Shown here: positions 20,386 to 32,497 of the stretch, in pieces | Numbering within the stretch: position 1 is the stretch's first letter | Layout of the letters: each line of letters starts with the position of its first letter | Source of the DNA: Dactylorhiza incarnata | Taxonomy: Eukaryota > Streptophyta > Magnoliopsida > Asparagales > Orchidaceae | DNA: 64,000 bases | Reading direction: 5' to 3' | Assembly (NCBI GenBank): GCA_033032865.1 | Contig: JAWHQI010000756.1 | Location: 1-64,000 of the forward strand | Program-made: the position numbers and the translations under genes | The notes under the pieces: generated by a model | What the model was told of the DNA's origin: nothing | Database searches by the model: none | The model's input: only the letters and a program-made list of their open reading frames with translations

Positions 20386-21264
20386 ATTGGCTTGAATACA
20401 GCTGCGCACAATTTCACCCCTTATTTACCAAGTGCAATGTTATGAATTAAACTTTCTTTAGCAAGGGGCTATTATCCTCTTTATCACATAATATACATGA
20501 TCAAAAACCCTAATAAACAGAGGGTTAATTATCATCTTCCCCAACAAGAAATCCCATAGCAGGGAACTATAATTGATCATATATAAGTATGAGCATATAT
20601 AAATAAAATCCCATAACAGGGAACTAAGCCCTTAATCGATTTATCAAGCCCTGGCATTATTTTCTCATCGATCTCCCTCCACAGACCACGGCTATGCACC
20701 AAATCAGATCCTATATCAACCTCTTGGTGAGAAGAAATGATTTCAAGGAACTTCACGGCAAGCGGTGCCCTAAATCTGAAGTTCCATGTGGTCAATCTAA
20801 GGGAACTCCATTAAAGCTCACACGAGGAGCTCTCTTGAGCCTTCATCTCTCCTATTGTGATCTAAGAGGCTAGCACCAAGGGAGAGGGGAGGAAGTCACC
20901 TGATCTTATGGCCATGGTTGGAGCTCATCCTGATGGAAGCATGGTGGTGGTCGGCCAAGCTCCAACTGCCTCTCCAACTTTGCTCCTTCAAAGCTCCATG
21001 GATAAAACCGTAGGTTAAAACCATCAGGTGGGATGGAAGGAGATGAAGAAGAAGGAGAGAAATGAGCCAGAGAGAATAATGGCTCGGCCCTTGGGTTAAG
21101 AGAGAAGAGGGTTTGCATTAATATGCCTTGGAACCCCAAAGCATAGTGTCTGCTCCTTATTGGATAATAATTCCACTGTTAGCCCAAAATAATCATAAAA
21201 AAATAAGCATTTAAGCTTTATCCGGCGACGGGAAGAAAAATGCCCAGATTTTGTTGAACAGGAA

Positions 21265-21640
21265 CAGTAAATTCGTCGAACGGTTCAATTTTCGTCGATC
21301 GTCGATCGGCTACATGCAATATTTTAGTCGAGCGGCTGCTATGCAAGATATTTCGTCGAGCGGCTGAAGGATGCTGTTCGTCGAACGCCATTGCAGTAGT
21401 ATTTCGTCGATCGTCGATCGGCTACATGCAATATTTTAGTCGAGCGGCTGCTATGCAAGATATTTCGTCGAGCGGCGCTGCTAATATTAATCTGTCGAGC
21501 GCCGGCTATTATAATTATAATTCGTTGAACGACGTTCGACGATATTTCGTCGAACGCTGCTGCCCTTCGACGTTCGTCGAACGGAATGGCCTTTCAACTA
21601 TCGTCGAACGAAGCTGTCCTTCGACTTTCGTCGAACAGAA
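21265..21640. repeat. Cluster of TCGTCGAnCG motifs in the solo LTR
   Basis: About 17 copies of TCGTCGA followed by A/T/G and CG occur in 375 bases, several fused into TCGTCGATCGTCGATCGG. A 76-bp block containing GGCTACATGCAATATTTTAG is duplicated with a period of 113 bases (21308 and 21421). Confidence 0.85.
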
Positions 21641-21890
21641 TCCTCCCTTTCCCAAAACGATCCCTTTTATAATCAAACCCAAAATTGCTATCAGCACACC
21701 TTGTAGCAAAGGTTATCAGCCCACCATAATCAGCACACCAACCTCATAAATTTTCGCTATACGCACACCAATGTGCACAACTTTAATGAGTATATTTATA
21801 AGTCTCACAGCAACATAAACGTAACCCAACCAAAACGTAAGCTATATTTTCATCATAGGGGCCTAGCGCGCACTGGGATGTTACAGGTAG

Positions 21891-23280
21891 GGCTCAGGAG
21901 TGGGTTGGGTGTGAGGTGGGGAATGCTGTGGTGGAGGCTCAGTGGGATCTCCACAGTATGGATCGACATACTCGTGAGGCTCGTAATATGGCGTCAGATC
22001 TTCTACATTAAATACGAGATGAATACTCATACTCACAGGGATGTCCATTTTCGTAGGCATTTGTCCTGATGCGTCTCATGACTGTGTAGGGACCCATTCG
22101 CTTAGCGCTTAACTTTTTGGCAGGCCCCGAGGGAGCCTCTCGGCGCGGATTCGCACCATCACATGTTCACCCTCCAGAAATATACGCTCTCGCCTGTGCA
22201 TCTGCATGTGTTTTATAAAATCTATTGCTAGTAATGATTTTTCATCGGACCGATTCATGCAACTCATGTAAATGACGTGCAAAAGACTCAGCTGGCTCGC
22301 TAGGGCGGTACTCTAATGTGACATGGATAAGATCAATAGGCATCCTAGGTTCATAACCTGACACTATATGGAGCAGACTTAACCCAGTAGACCTATTGAT
22401 TGAACTGTTATATGCAAACTCCGCGATAGGGAGTACCGTATCCCAACTAGATGCGTGCGCACCTACTAGACATCTAAGTAAATTCTCTAAACTTCTATTT
22501 ACCACCTCAGTCTGCCCACCAGCCTGAGGGTGGTAAGCCGATGAAAACTTAAGGGTGGTGTCAATCTTCCGCCATAACGTTTTCCATAAATAACTCATAA
22601 CGTCCCTATCAGACACTATAGATTTCGGTAGACCATATAATCTAAAGACGTCTCTCCCAAATAATGGCGCGACATGGGATGCGTCAACGACCTTGCTACA
22701 CGCAATAAAATGAGCCATTTTTGAAAACCGATCGACGACAACAAAGATGGAGTCGTGCTTCCTCAGAGTGTGAGGCAGCCCTAGCACGAAGTCCATGTTA
22801 ATGTCCTCCCAGGGGCGGTGTGGAACAGGTAGTAGGATGTATAAGCCAGTGTTTTGCTTAGTGCCCTTATCCGATTGATAGATATGACAATGTTGGACGA
22901 CACGAGCCACATCCTTCTTCAAGTTCGGCCAATAGAAACAGTCTTGCACAATAGTTATCGACTTGTCCCTACCAAAATGTCCGGCAGCACCGCCCGCATG
23001 CAACTTGCAAACTAGGTAATCATGATAGGAGGTCCTGGGTATGCATGGGTAGGAGTCCCGAAACATGTAGCCGTCAATAAACTGGAATCCCTCGTTGGGG
23101 TCCAGTGGGTCCCTCGATAAGGCAACGCACAACACTCCAAAATCAGGACAACTCGGGTAGTCCGTGATCACTCTCTCGAACCCATCCATTCAGGCTCTCA
23201 TCATCTGCACTAAAGAGACTCGACGGCTCAGTGCATCATCGGGTTTTTTCTCAACACCGGCGCGATGTTTAAGAACATAA
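21891..23280 (-). pseudogene. Chromovirus C integrase and linker
   Basis: The minus strand encodes the end of RNase H (AKWVEYLQDFHYVL... near 23300), a linker (MDGFERVITDYPSCPDFG), the zinc domain (HAGGAAGHFGRDKS...CHIYQ; second Cys replaced by Tyr), the core with [16 protein letters not shown] and HPQAGGQTEVVN, and the C-terminal module. It has a long open stretch from 23189 to 22242, then a stop and further decay to 21891, where the solo LTR cuts it. The chromodomain continues at 9000. Confidence 0.85.
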
Positions 23281-25214
23281 TGGAAATCCTGTAGGTACTC
23301 AACCCACTTAGCATGCCGATGACTTAACTTCCTCTGGGAGTCTAGATAACACAATGCCTGATGATCGGAATAGAGTACAAACTCTCGAGGCAGGAGGTAC
23401 TGCCTCCAATTGTGTAGAGCTGAACAATATCATAAAACTCTCGATCGTAGTTCGAGTATTTTTGTTTAGCTTCATTTAGTTTCCCACTAAAGTAAGAAAC
23501 CGGTCCCTCTTGACTCAATACGGCCCAATACCAATGCCAGATGTGTCACAAACGACCTCAAATGCTCTGTTGAAATCAGAGAGTCTCAAAACAAGCGTGG
23601 TTGTCAGTTTGTCCTTAATCTTTTCGAACGCTCAAGTGGCCGCTGCGGTCCACTGAAAGTCGCCCTTGCGGAGACAACTCGTGAAAGGTGCCATAATCGT
23701 GCTAATCCCACGAACAAACCTCCTATAAAAGGTAGCAAGTCTATGAAAACTGCGGGCCTCATGAATTGTCGAGGATATGGGCCAATCACAGATGGACACT
23801 TCCCAGGAAGTGGGCCAACTCAGACAGAATTGAACACTTCTTCAGGTTCACAAATATCTTCTCCTTGCGGAGGATACCGAATAGGAGTCTTATTTGCATG
23901 AGGTGGTCAGTCCGAGTCTGACTATAAATCATGATGTCGTCAAAATATACGACTAGGAACTTGCCCATATAGGGCCGCAACACCTGTGTCATAACTCTCA
24001 TGAAGGTACTTGGGGCATTCGATAGCCCGAATGACATGACCAACCACTCATACAGACCGTCCTTGGTCTTGAATGCAGTCTTCCACTCATCTCCTTCTCG
24101 AACTCAGATCTAGCGGTACCCACTACGGAGATCGATCTTAGAGAAGATTTGGGCACCCTCCATCGTGTCTAGTAAATCATCGAGTCGGGGAATGGGAAAG
24201 CGATACTTCACAGTAATCTTATTGAACGCCCGACTATCAATACACATGTGTCAGTTGTCGTCCTTCTTAGGGGTAAGAAGGGCGGGTACCGCACATGTGC
24301 TCAAACTTTCTCGAATTAAATGCTTCCGAAGAAGCTCATCAACTTGCCTTTTGAGCTCAGCGTGCTCGTCAGGGTTTATACGATGATGAGGCAGGTTTGA
24401 GAGCGAGGCTCCCGGGACTAGGTCAATGGCGTGCTGAATATCCCACATAGGCGGTAACTCGTCGGGGAGCTTGTCATGTATATTGTCAGCAAACTCATCC
24501 AAAAGAGAATGAACATCTGGGTGGGGGTCAGGTGCATCAGTAGGGCAATCAGAGGCCATGGTGGAAACCACTACATAAACAGTACCAACATCGACGCTGT
24601 CCCTCAAAAACTCGCTACGTCTCAAGATGTGTAGGGGTCTCGAGGAGCTCGTACTAACTGATGGCTCAATCCGACCCTTGGATTTATCCTTGCGTTGGGT
24701 AGATGACAACATGATTTTCTGACCCTTATCATAAAAGACACGTGTTCGATCGTCCGAAACACGTAACATCGCGATCGTATAGCCAAGGTCTGCCAAGCAA
24801 TACATGCGCGACATCCATATGGATGATGTCACACCACACTCGATTCTCAAAAGTGGCAAGGCTAATCGGAACAAGACACCTCTGTGTGAATTGAATCGCG
24901 GTCTTGTCTACCCAAATGACACGATAGGGGTGGGGGTGAGGCTCGACCTTCAACTACATACGCTCTAGACCCATTTCGGCCATGATATTCACACATATCC
25001 CACTATTTATAGCTAGCTTGCAGGGTCCGGCTGCACTAGGGAAATACGTGTAAAGATAGTGTTGCGACACTAGGGAAATACGTGGAAAGCCTAGCCTAGA
25101 GGTCCTCATCCGCACGAGGGGTGTGCAGGAGACGTCTAACAACTCCCATTTCCAAAGACCTCTCCGCGTCACTCTCCCAACCCTCCTCATCGGTGGCTGC
25201 AATCTCCTCAACAA
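23281..25214 (-). pseudogene. Chromovirus C protease, reverse transcriptase and RNase H
   Basis: Minus strand: a protease-like segment (GPCKLAINSGICVNIMAEMGL near 24960-25030; the catalytic Asp appears as Asn), [16 protein letters not shown] fingers ([21 protein letters not shown]), LRKHLIRES...PALLTPKKD, the palm with [15 protein letters not shown] and [11 protein letters not shown] near 23945, then RNase H (AVLSQEGPVSYFSGKLNEAK) near 23480. Numerous stops and frameshifts separate the blocks. The order and the chromodomain make it a chromovirus. Confidence 0.85.
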
Positions 25215-25239
25215 TCTCCTCTTCGACCTCTAGGCTAGG

Positions 25240-26121
25240 CTTTCCCTCCGCCATAAGCGGGTTTCGTGTAGGGCACTGAGCCGCTACGTGTCCCATGCCT
25301 GGACATCTATAACACTGGATGCCTCCCGACTTGGGAAAGTGATGCCGTCCTTGCCATTCATGTCCACGGGGGGTGGGGGGGGCTCAGTGGCTTCAGCTTG
25401 TGGTGGGGCGGCCTCCTAAATGTCGAGCCGTCAGGTCTAGACCTTGCCTTGGCCCCGAAGAGCGAACGTACTGCTCATACTCTAAAGCGAGCTGATAGAT
25501 CTGCTCAATGCTCTCGAGGTGATGTGGGATAAACTCTCTATGAATATCAGATTGAAGGACGACCCTAAAACAAGAGACGGTGGCAATAAGCTCCTCTGAA
25601 ATGTCACTTCTAACAACAAGCTCATCAAAGTGAGACATATACTCAACGATGATAAGCGTCCCCTGGCGTAATCCATACAACTGATCGAGTAACTGGTATC
25701 TATAGGACGCAGGGAGATACATGTCTTTTAGTCTCTGCTTCATATAATTCCATCGGGTGATGGGTATTGCCTTCCCTATCAGCTGACCTCTCTACGCTGG
25801 TCCAGAATACCTTAGCTTGTCTGTGTAATTTCATTTTGGCACACCGGGCACATCGCTCGTCGCTTATGTCGTACAACTTGAAATATTGGTCCATGTCGAG
25901 AAGCCAATCGCTAAAAGCCTTCAAGTCCATGCGACCATCAAAGGAACGGGCATCAATGTGAATGCTCCTGGTGATGTCATCCTCCTGTGGAAAACCACCT
26001 ATGCGCGGCTCCGAATAATCCTCATAATACCATCGTGGGCGTAATCATGTCGGGCGGGTGGGGGACCGTACTCTCTACGACCGGGCTCATAATAGTCTTC
26101 ACAGTCATGATCACGACGACC
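25240..26121 (-). pseudogene. Chromovirus C gag, truncated
   Basis: The minus strand encodes a gag N-terminus (RRDHDCEDYYEPGRREYG), a Retrotrans_gag domain (MDLKAFSDWLLDMDQYFKLY..., YRYQLLDQLYGLRQGTL), and the CCHC knuckle CYRCPGMGHVAAQC near 25266-25310. Frameshifts occur near 25740 and 25390, and a stop near 25990. It ends at a (G)17 tract; no 5' LTR follows, so the element is 5'-truncated. Confidence 0.85.
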
Positions 26122-26138
26122 GGGGGGGGGGGGGGGGG
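26122..26138. repeat. (G)17 homopolymer at an element junction
   Basis: Separates chromovirus C gag (minus) from a plus-strand RT/RNase H relic. Confidence 0.95.
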
Positions 26139-26159
26139 TGCACGATCTCTATGATCAAG

Positions 26160-26640
26160 TGGAAACAAACACTTGTGCGCTCTTGTGACTAATTGCCTTA
26201 TGTAGGGTTAATTTAGAAGGCCCGAGGAGGATAAGGACGCTTTAACCCTCACAAAAGAAAAGCATGTTAGTGCAAAAGTGTTTGGGCTCCCGGTTTTTGA
26301 CATGATATTCGAGGTTGATTGCGACACATCGATTGTTGGCGTATGACTCATCTTGAGTCAGGAGTCATGCTACTGCATATTTTAGCGAGAAGCTGAATGA
26401 TGCAAGGAATACATATTCGTCAAATGAACCGTTGGCACTATTGCTTGATTCAAAGTTCCATTAAACATTGGGACACTTAAACTCCAAAAGGGAGATTGAG
26501 CGTCATGCCAAGTGGGCCACGTATCTTTAAAAGCTTATGTTTCATTTGAAGCACAAGCTTGGTGTTCCAAATCGAGTAGCGTGCACACTTAGGAGACACC
26601 CACTTGTTGGATCGGTAAGCAACCTTAGAGGGTGGGGGTG
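26160..26640 (+). pseudogene. Chromovirus D RT-RNase H relic
   Basis: The plus strand reads LTKEKHVSAKVFGLPVFDM then FEVDCDTSIVGV, LSQES and, near 26580, RVACTLRRHPLVG, matching the RT connection and RNase H of gypsy elements (FEVDCDAS..., DALSRR). Several stops and shifts are present. A SIRE-like LTR may interrupt it at 26605. Confidence 0.65.
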
Positions 26641-27454
26641 AACAAGGTTTATGTTAAATTATAAAATTTCTTACTTTCGCAATTCTAAATGATCTCCAAT
26701 GGAAATAAAATTATCATAGTAAATTAATTATGAAAGCTTATAATAGAAAGTCATATTCATTTATTTAATACGACTCAATACAAAGATTATTAAGTTGAAA
26801 ACATTGCAATGATCAAAACATAAATCTTTTTATTTATAAACTAAAAGAATACAAAATTTAGATCTTTTGACGCAAAGACCAAAGACGATGAATACTACAA
26901 TTTTGGTATAGACTCGCACCTCGAATTGGTTGGACTTAGATAAGCCTAAGCCCTCGAGACCTAACTCTTAGGCTAGTCACCAATCAAGGCGAATCTCCGC
27001 CCTAGATCTACACTAAACAATAGAACAAGAGAAAACTCCCATCTAGAAGAACTATTGATTTGATGTCGTCTAGATGTAAAGGTTCGATTGTTATTGCATG
27101 AGATGCTTTATATTCTTAATGAACACGATCCTTGAACTTCTTCGCTTGATAATCTTTTTGATACAGAGAGAGCGCTCAGATTGTTGAGGAAGATCTTCAA
27201 GAGAATGTGTGGATAAGGATTCTTGATCACCTTTCAAATGCCTTCAACATTCTTAATTGATAGAACTTGATCTTCCTTGAAGAAATCTCTCTTGAATGTC
27301 TAAAGATAACCTCTTTACTCTCTCTAGATGACTGACAAACTCTTTCATGAAAGAATTCCTTGAAAAAAAATCCCGCGCCTATATAAATTGAAATCGGCAT
27401 GTTCCCATCGCTGGGTGCTAGCCGCCATCGCTTACAAATCTAAAAAGTTTAACA
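26605..27454 (-). mobile_element. Possible LTR of a SIRE-like copia element
   Basis: On the minus strand it runs from TGTTAAACTTTTTAG (27454) to ACCGATCCAACA (26605). The far end on the plus strand, TGTTGGATCGGTAAGCAACC then TTAGAGGGTGGGGGTGAACAA, is the typical edge of many SIRE-type plant LTRs. A TATATAGGCGCGGG box lies near 27375. No matching target duplication was found, so limits are tentative. Confidence 0.45.
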
Positions 27455-27544
27455 GGATTTTCATCCCCAAAATTCGACTATATTGTGGGGATTCTGAAAG
27501 TATGGAAAAGTTAAACACGCTTATGAATGAAAATTGTAACGTGT

Positions 27545-27745
27545 TTATGTTACCTGACGTGAAATGATCGGGGTAGAGTTCCCGCATCTGATCCTCGAGT
27601 TCTCATGTAGATTCCTCAGTCCCACAGTTGTCCCACTGCACTCGGTCAAGAGGAACTTTCTTCCGTCTCCACTGTCTTCTCTCAGTGTCCATGATCTGCA
27701 CTGGCCCGAGAGATACGGATCGGTCGAGTCCTCTTCCTAAATTTC
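27545..27745 (-). pseudogene. Chromovirus F chromodomain relic
   Basis: The minus strand reads GPVQIMDTERRQWRRKKVPL, DRVQWDNCGTEEST, stop, ELEDQMRELYP, the C-terminal chromodomain pattern of gypsy chromoviruses (VLWxNHxxEEATWExEDxM). The conserved Trp codon has become TGA. Only this end remains. Confidence 0.7.
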
Positions 27746-27774
27746 TATCAGAGAGAGGTTGATGTGCACATCTT

Positions 27775-28860
27775 CCTTTTCATCCTTTTATGACAAGTAA
27801 GTTCTCGCACGTGCTTTTCCAGGTTACCAGGTTACCTCCAATCATGGAACAATATCCAGAAGTGGATCTTCGGTCATCAACACATCCCGCTCAATCAACA
27901 TCTATGAAAACTTCAATGGCTAACTCTTTGTTTGGGGTGAACAAGATAGTACGCCCAGGAGAGGATTTGAGATATCATAAAATCCGGTGGGAAACATTTA
28001 AGTGGTAAGAAATGGGAGAATGCATGTATTGACTAATAACCCCAACACCATAAGAAATATCTGGGCGATTATGGGATAGGTAGATGAGCCTCCTTACAAG
28101 TCGTTGAAAATCAATGATGTTTGCAACAACTTCTTCATCATCTCTCCTCAATCTATGGTTGGCTTCAATTGGGTTATTAGCAGGTCTACACCCACACATC
28201 CCTTTTGTCTCGAGCATGTCAAGTATGCAATTTCTCTGAGAGATCCTGTGTTTGGATCTCGCAACCTCAATGCCTAGGCAGTACTTGAGATTCCCATGAT
28301 TCCTTACCTCCAATTCGCTAGCCAATCTTGTCTTCAGACTCTAGATCTCCTCCACGTCATCCCCAATAATACTTAGGAAGGTGCATCTTAAGCAAGAGAC
28401 ACCAAGAAACCTCAAGAAAGTGTCGATTCTTACTCTCAACGACCTCATTCTAAGCATGGGTGTACACACATGAAGTTTGGTGTGATACCCAGGTCATAGA
28501 GATAGCATTTAAAGTGAGAGTCAATATACTCGCGACCATTTGCTTCACAACACTTTAATGGCAGTGTGAAACTGAGTAGCGATCATTTTATGGAACTACT
28601 GAAACAGGGAAAAAATTTCATTTTTGGTTTCATTAGGTAAACTCATGTACAATGAGAAAAACAATCTATGAAAGTAACAAATCATTGACAACCAGAAATA
28701 TAAGAAATCGGGCAAGGGCTCCAAACATCATAATAGATAACCTCAAATGGAGTCGCAGTAGGTCGGGAAACATGAGTGAGAGAAGCCCGTCTGTGCTTAC
28801 TAAGTTCTCAAAATCATAAGTAAAAGTGTTAAGTAGAGAGTTTGATTTAACAGGTAACAC
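27775..28860 (-). pseudogene. Copia G: integrase start, RT end and RNase H start
   Basis: The minus strand encodes integrase start (TFIDCFSHCT, NGREYIDSHF-like; 28480-28860), then after a deletion the RT end (NHGNLKYCLGIEVARSKHRI..., VRRLIYLSHNRPDISYGVGVIS), and RNase H (NKELAIEVFIDVD, DDRRSTSGYC) cut at about 27775. Most of integrase and RT is missing, and stops are frequent. Confidence 0.75.
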
Positions 28861-29074
28861 AAGTTTCATAGTAGGGATAGAAGGATGTCCTAGGCAACAA
28901 TATCATGAATCTAAATTAGAAGACAGAAGGGCTTGCGGAGGTGGAGTCGAGCTGGTGGGATCAAACAGATATATGCCCTCACACAGTCTACAAGAGCTAA
29001 TCAACATCCCCGTCTTCAAGTCCTGAAAGATACAAAAAGAGGGGAAAGAGTTACCGAGTAATCCATAGAGTTAG

Positions 29075-30520
29075 TCAAGTGACTAATATAAAGAAGGTTT
29101 CGAGTAAACTTTGGAACATAAAAAATTGAAGAGAGAGTGAGGGAAAAAAGTATGGAATGGATCCTTTTCTAGCAATGGAAGAAGAGGATCCATCAGCAAA
29201 GCTCATTTTGTTCCTACCAGATAGAGGTAAGTAGGACATGAAACCTAACGCCGAGTCAGTCATATGATCGATGGCGCCAGAGTCGATGATCCACTGAGTA
29301 GAGGAGTGTGTGGTAGAGAAATGAGCACCTAGGAGCCTCTGGTGGGCATTAGAGGATGATGAAGAGGAAGAGGTCTCAGAAGGTTGACCATGCATCAATG
29401 TAGAAAAGCATGAATTTCTTTGGGAGAAAAAGCAGAAGTAAGACCAGGAGTAGCAGTGCAACCATGGGAAGCAATATCTTCAAAGGCATCTGAGATATGT
29501 ACATATCTGGAAGGAGGCGGATTGCCTAGAGAACGACCATTGCCACGACCACCACGAGAGGCAGGGCCTCTTCTTGGAGAGGGAAAGCCATAAATATTAA
29601 AGCAAATGTCCTTAGTATGACGGGCCTTCCCGCAATAATCACACATCAAATGATCCTTCTCGGCAGACTTGGGCCTAGTGTCACGAGAAGGATGCCCACT
29701 GGAGTTGAACTGATCAGCAATAGTAGAGCCCTCCGATCCAGAGTCAGGAAGTAATGTCTGGCGGCGATCGAATTTTTGCTGCACAAGGCTGTTGTAGACT
29801 TCAGGCAGATAGGGAAGAGGAGAATGCCTAAAAATCTGAACACTATTAGGATCAAAATCACGGTGCAGACCATGTAGGAAATCAAAGATCGGTTGCATTT
29901 CTCGCGAGCTCAAATAAGCACTTCATCTTCTGGAGAGACAAGAGTGAGAGCATCGAAGTGATCATACTCTTGATAGAGCTGAGTAAACTCTAGGTAGTAA
30001 GCGGAGGGGGATTGATCGCCCTGCCTTAAAAGAAATATCCGTTGTCGGAGTTGGAAAATCTGAGCGGCATTCCCACAACAAGAATATGTGACCTTAGCTC
30101 GCTTCCAAATATTGGTCGTGGTGTCCAGGAACAGGTAATTCCGAGCGATAAAGTCTTGTAAGGAGTTGAGAAGCCACGACATCACCAAGGAGTTTTCAGA
30201 CTCCCGTTGAGGCCAATCCGTAGATGTCTGTGTGGGGGCCTTTGTTGTTCCGCTAACATTCCAAACATAGGACAGCTTTTGAGGGCAAGAGTGATGGAAC
30301 AAGCCTACGGGAGGTAGTTGGTGCCATCAAGTTTCATGTTGGTAATTTGAGGAGTCTCATGGTCATGGGTTGCACGTCCAGAGCCCAAACACGACATCGG
30401 GGTGGAAGCAACATGAACACCGGATGACATTCTGAGAATCAACACTCCCTTCCATAGCAACCCAATGATAGAAACCATGTGAAAGCAAAAATGAGGAGAA
30501 AGGGGTGCAACCCTAGGATT
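29075..30520 (-). pseudogene. Copia G: gag and protease
   Basis: The minus strand encodes a gag start (MKLDGTNYLP near 30310-30340), a gag body (SWLLNSLQDFIARNYLFLDT...), the zinc knuckle CDYCGKARHTKDIC near 29610-29650 and the protease site QWIIDSGAIDHMTDS near 29260-29300. Frameshifts occur near 30300, 29910 and 29400. The preceding region to about 30960 resembles the leader and a short AT-rich LTR like the first copia relic. Confidence 0.8.
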
Positions 30521-30829
30521 TCTCATAGAAAGAGACTAAGACAAAGTCGATTCCAGCAATGGAACCAAATTAGAACTATGTGTGAGGATGAAGATTCATC
30601 CTCTCAAGAAGAAGAGAAATTAGACGTTGGAAAGGGGATTTATGGCCCCATATGTTTGGCATCCCTTAACATCACATCAGCAAGGAGGGAGGGCGGAAGA
30701 AGCGTGCGGAGAGGGGGGAAGAGTACGCGCGGAGAGGGGCACACGGGAATCCCCAGGCGAGCGACACGAAGGAGGGGTGTTGTCGAGTCGGGATCAGGAT
30801 CGGTGGAAGCAGGCGAGTGAGAATGCCGG

Positions 30830-30960
30830 AAAGAATATAATAGAATACTTGATTAATTAAATCAGATCACTCCTTAATATATATGAGTGAAAAATACAAA
30901 ATACAAAATAAAATAAAATAGGAAAAAGAGCTAATAAACTAAAACTCTACGGTGGAAGCC
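30830..30960 (-). repeat. Probable copia G 5' LTR
   Basis: A short AT-rich block (ACAAAATACAAAATAAAATA) resembles the short LTR at 2904-3047 in composition and position relative to gag. The boundaries are not confirmed by a second copy. Confidence 0.35.
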
Positions 30961-31152
30961 AATCGATCCCTCAATGATGCCTATATTTTGTGTTTTTCGC
31001 TCGTGTTATAACACTTGGACCCAAGCTAGTAATCTATATATGCAAGGTGTTACTTGAGCATATGAGGTTATCATGGACCTCTTATTATAATTGAGTCAGC
31101 CGGAATCTGACATTACTACACTTGTTGAAAAACTTAAAGTTTTTGCTACTTA

Positions 31153-31374
31153 GGCTCCGTTTGGCGCGGTGGTGGAGGTCATGAACACGGTGGCTATGAA
31201 TCGTCATTCGTGAACACCCGACCTCACCAAAGGAACTTCGAGCATTTTTATGTTCAAAACTAGTTCTCTTTTCTTGGTGGCGGTTATGACCGTTGTCATG
31301 CCAAACATACATTCTATGACAGTGGCATTTTTGTCCAAATTCACCGGAGCAAAAACACTCTGCCAAGTGGAGCC
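31153..31374. mobile_element. Tourist-like MITE, copy 2
   Basis: GGCTCCGTTTGGCGCGG... to ...CTGCCAAGTGGAGCC, flanked by TTA at 31150-31152 and 31375-31377. Internal sequence (TTGGTGGCGGTTATGACCG, CCAAACATACATTCTATGA) matches copy 1. Confidence 0.9.
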
Positions 31375-31377
31375 TTA

Positions 31378-32497
31378 GTTTCTAGAACTCCTCCCAAATT
31401 CACTTGATATTCACACTCAATAGGAGTAGAAAAATAAGTTATTAGCAATCATGTTCATTCACACTGTTAGACCTGACCTTGATTCAACTAAATGTTTTTA
31501 TCATAGGATGAGCTTCTATCCCAACTCTTACTAACGTCTACTCCCGAATGATCTGTGCTTCCTCTATGAACACTACCTCATCCCCCGCAACTCGCCTAGA
31601 CAATGTTGTTGATCACTTTGCATTTTTACTAGTCTAACTCTAATAGAGATGCTATTGTGGAGTTGACATTGATCGTGGTGGAGGATGTGGTATGGGGCAT
31701 GAACAATGTAAGTGTACTCATTCTAGTAGATTAGAACACATTAGTGTTGGGTTTCCAGGGAATCAAATGCGCAGCGAAAAGTATAGAAAATCTTCGACAT
31801 GATCCATGCAAAAACCAGTAAAATAAAGAAATATTTTTATACCCGCGACAAAATCGAATTTCATGAAGAATAACTGGCATCTTAGAACCAAACACGGAAT
31901 AATATCCACGTCTCTAAAGGTATCCACACGAAGTCAGAAACACCTCGTAGTCCGTCCAATGGGCTCGGGACTGGAAGATGATCGCCCTTCTCTGCAACGA
32001 AATGCTAGTTCTGTTCTCTGCAGAGATTATCTTCTTCCTCTTCTTTCTTCTGGTTTCTCACTAAGGGAATGAGAGAGACAATCTCATGCGGCTACTTACT
32101 CTCCAAGTTCCTACTTGGAAAACCTAAAAGTACGCTTCTCAAGCACGACTCTATAATTTCCAAAACTGCGTGCCTTTTTTTATGTTAAAGAGAGATTTCA
32201 CAAATCTCAAAAGTGGATATTTATGGTACTAAGAATTGTCATTTTGGTTCAAAATTGAATTAATAATTGCTTTATTGATTAATTCTTAATTAATCAAGTA
32301 CTATATAATGTATATCTAAATACGTATTCAGGATATGGTTTCATTTATATTCAGTATAACATAAACCAGCACGATTCATTATCCATTTTCCATACGTTCT
32401 TATGCGACCCTATAGACCTATATCATGTTGGTAGTAAGACTAATCCCTTTATTACTTCTAGATCATAAGATTCTAACATTTAGAGACACGTGATATA
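31378..32497. other. No gene recognised; possible LTR-like start at 31744
   Basis: At 31744 TGTTGGGTTTCCAGGGAATC followed by GCGCAGCG resembles the start of some plant LTRs, but no second copy or matching end was found. The rest is AT-rich without a convincing frame. Confidence 0.35.

Larger units (their letters stand above)
9001..21885 (-). mobile_element. Long solo LTR (about 4.17 kb without nested element), TSD GGTAG
   Basis: On the minus strand the element starts TGTAACATCCC at 21885 and ends ...GTCTTACA at 9001, an inverted TGTAA/TTACA pair. GGTAG stands at 8996-9000 and again at 21886-21890, an exact 5-bp duplication. Subtracting Tat-1 and its duplicated target leaves 4168 bp without any gag or pol trace, so a solo LTR made by LTR-LTR recombination is the best reading. 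Its size fits the very long LTRs of Del/Tekay chromoviruses. It interrupts chromovirus C between integrase and chromodomain. Confidence 0.85.

Noticed and set aside
31744..32450. LTR-like start TGTTGGGTTTCCAGGG
   Set aside because: No matching end, TSD, primer site or second copy in the window.
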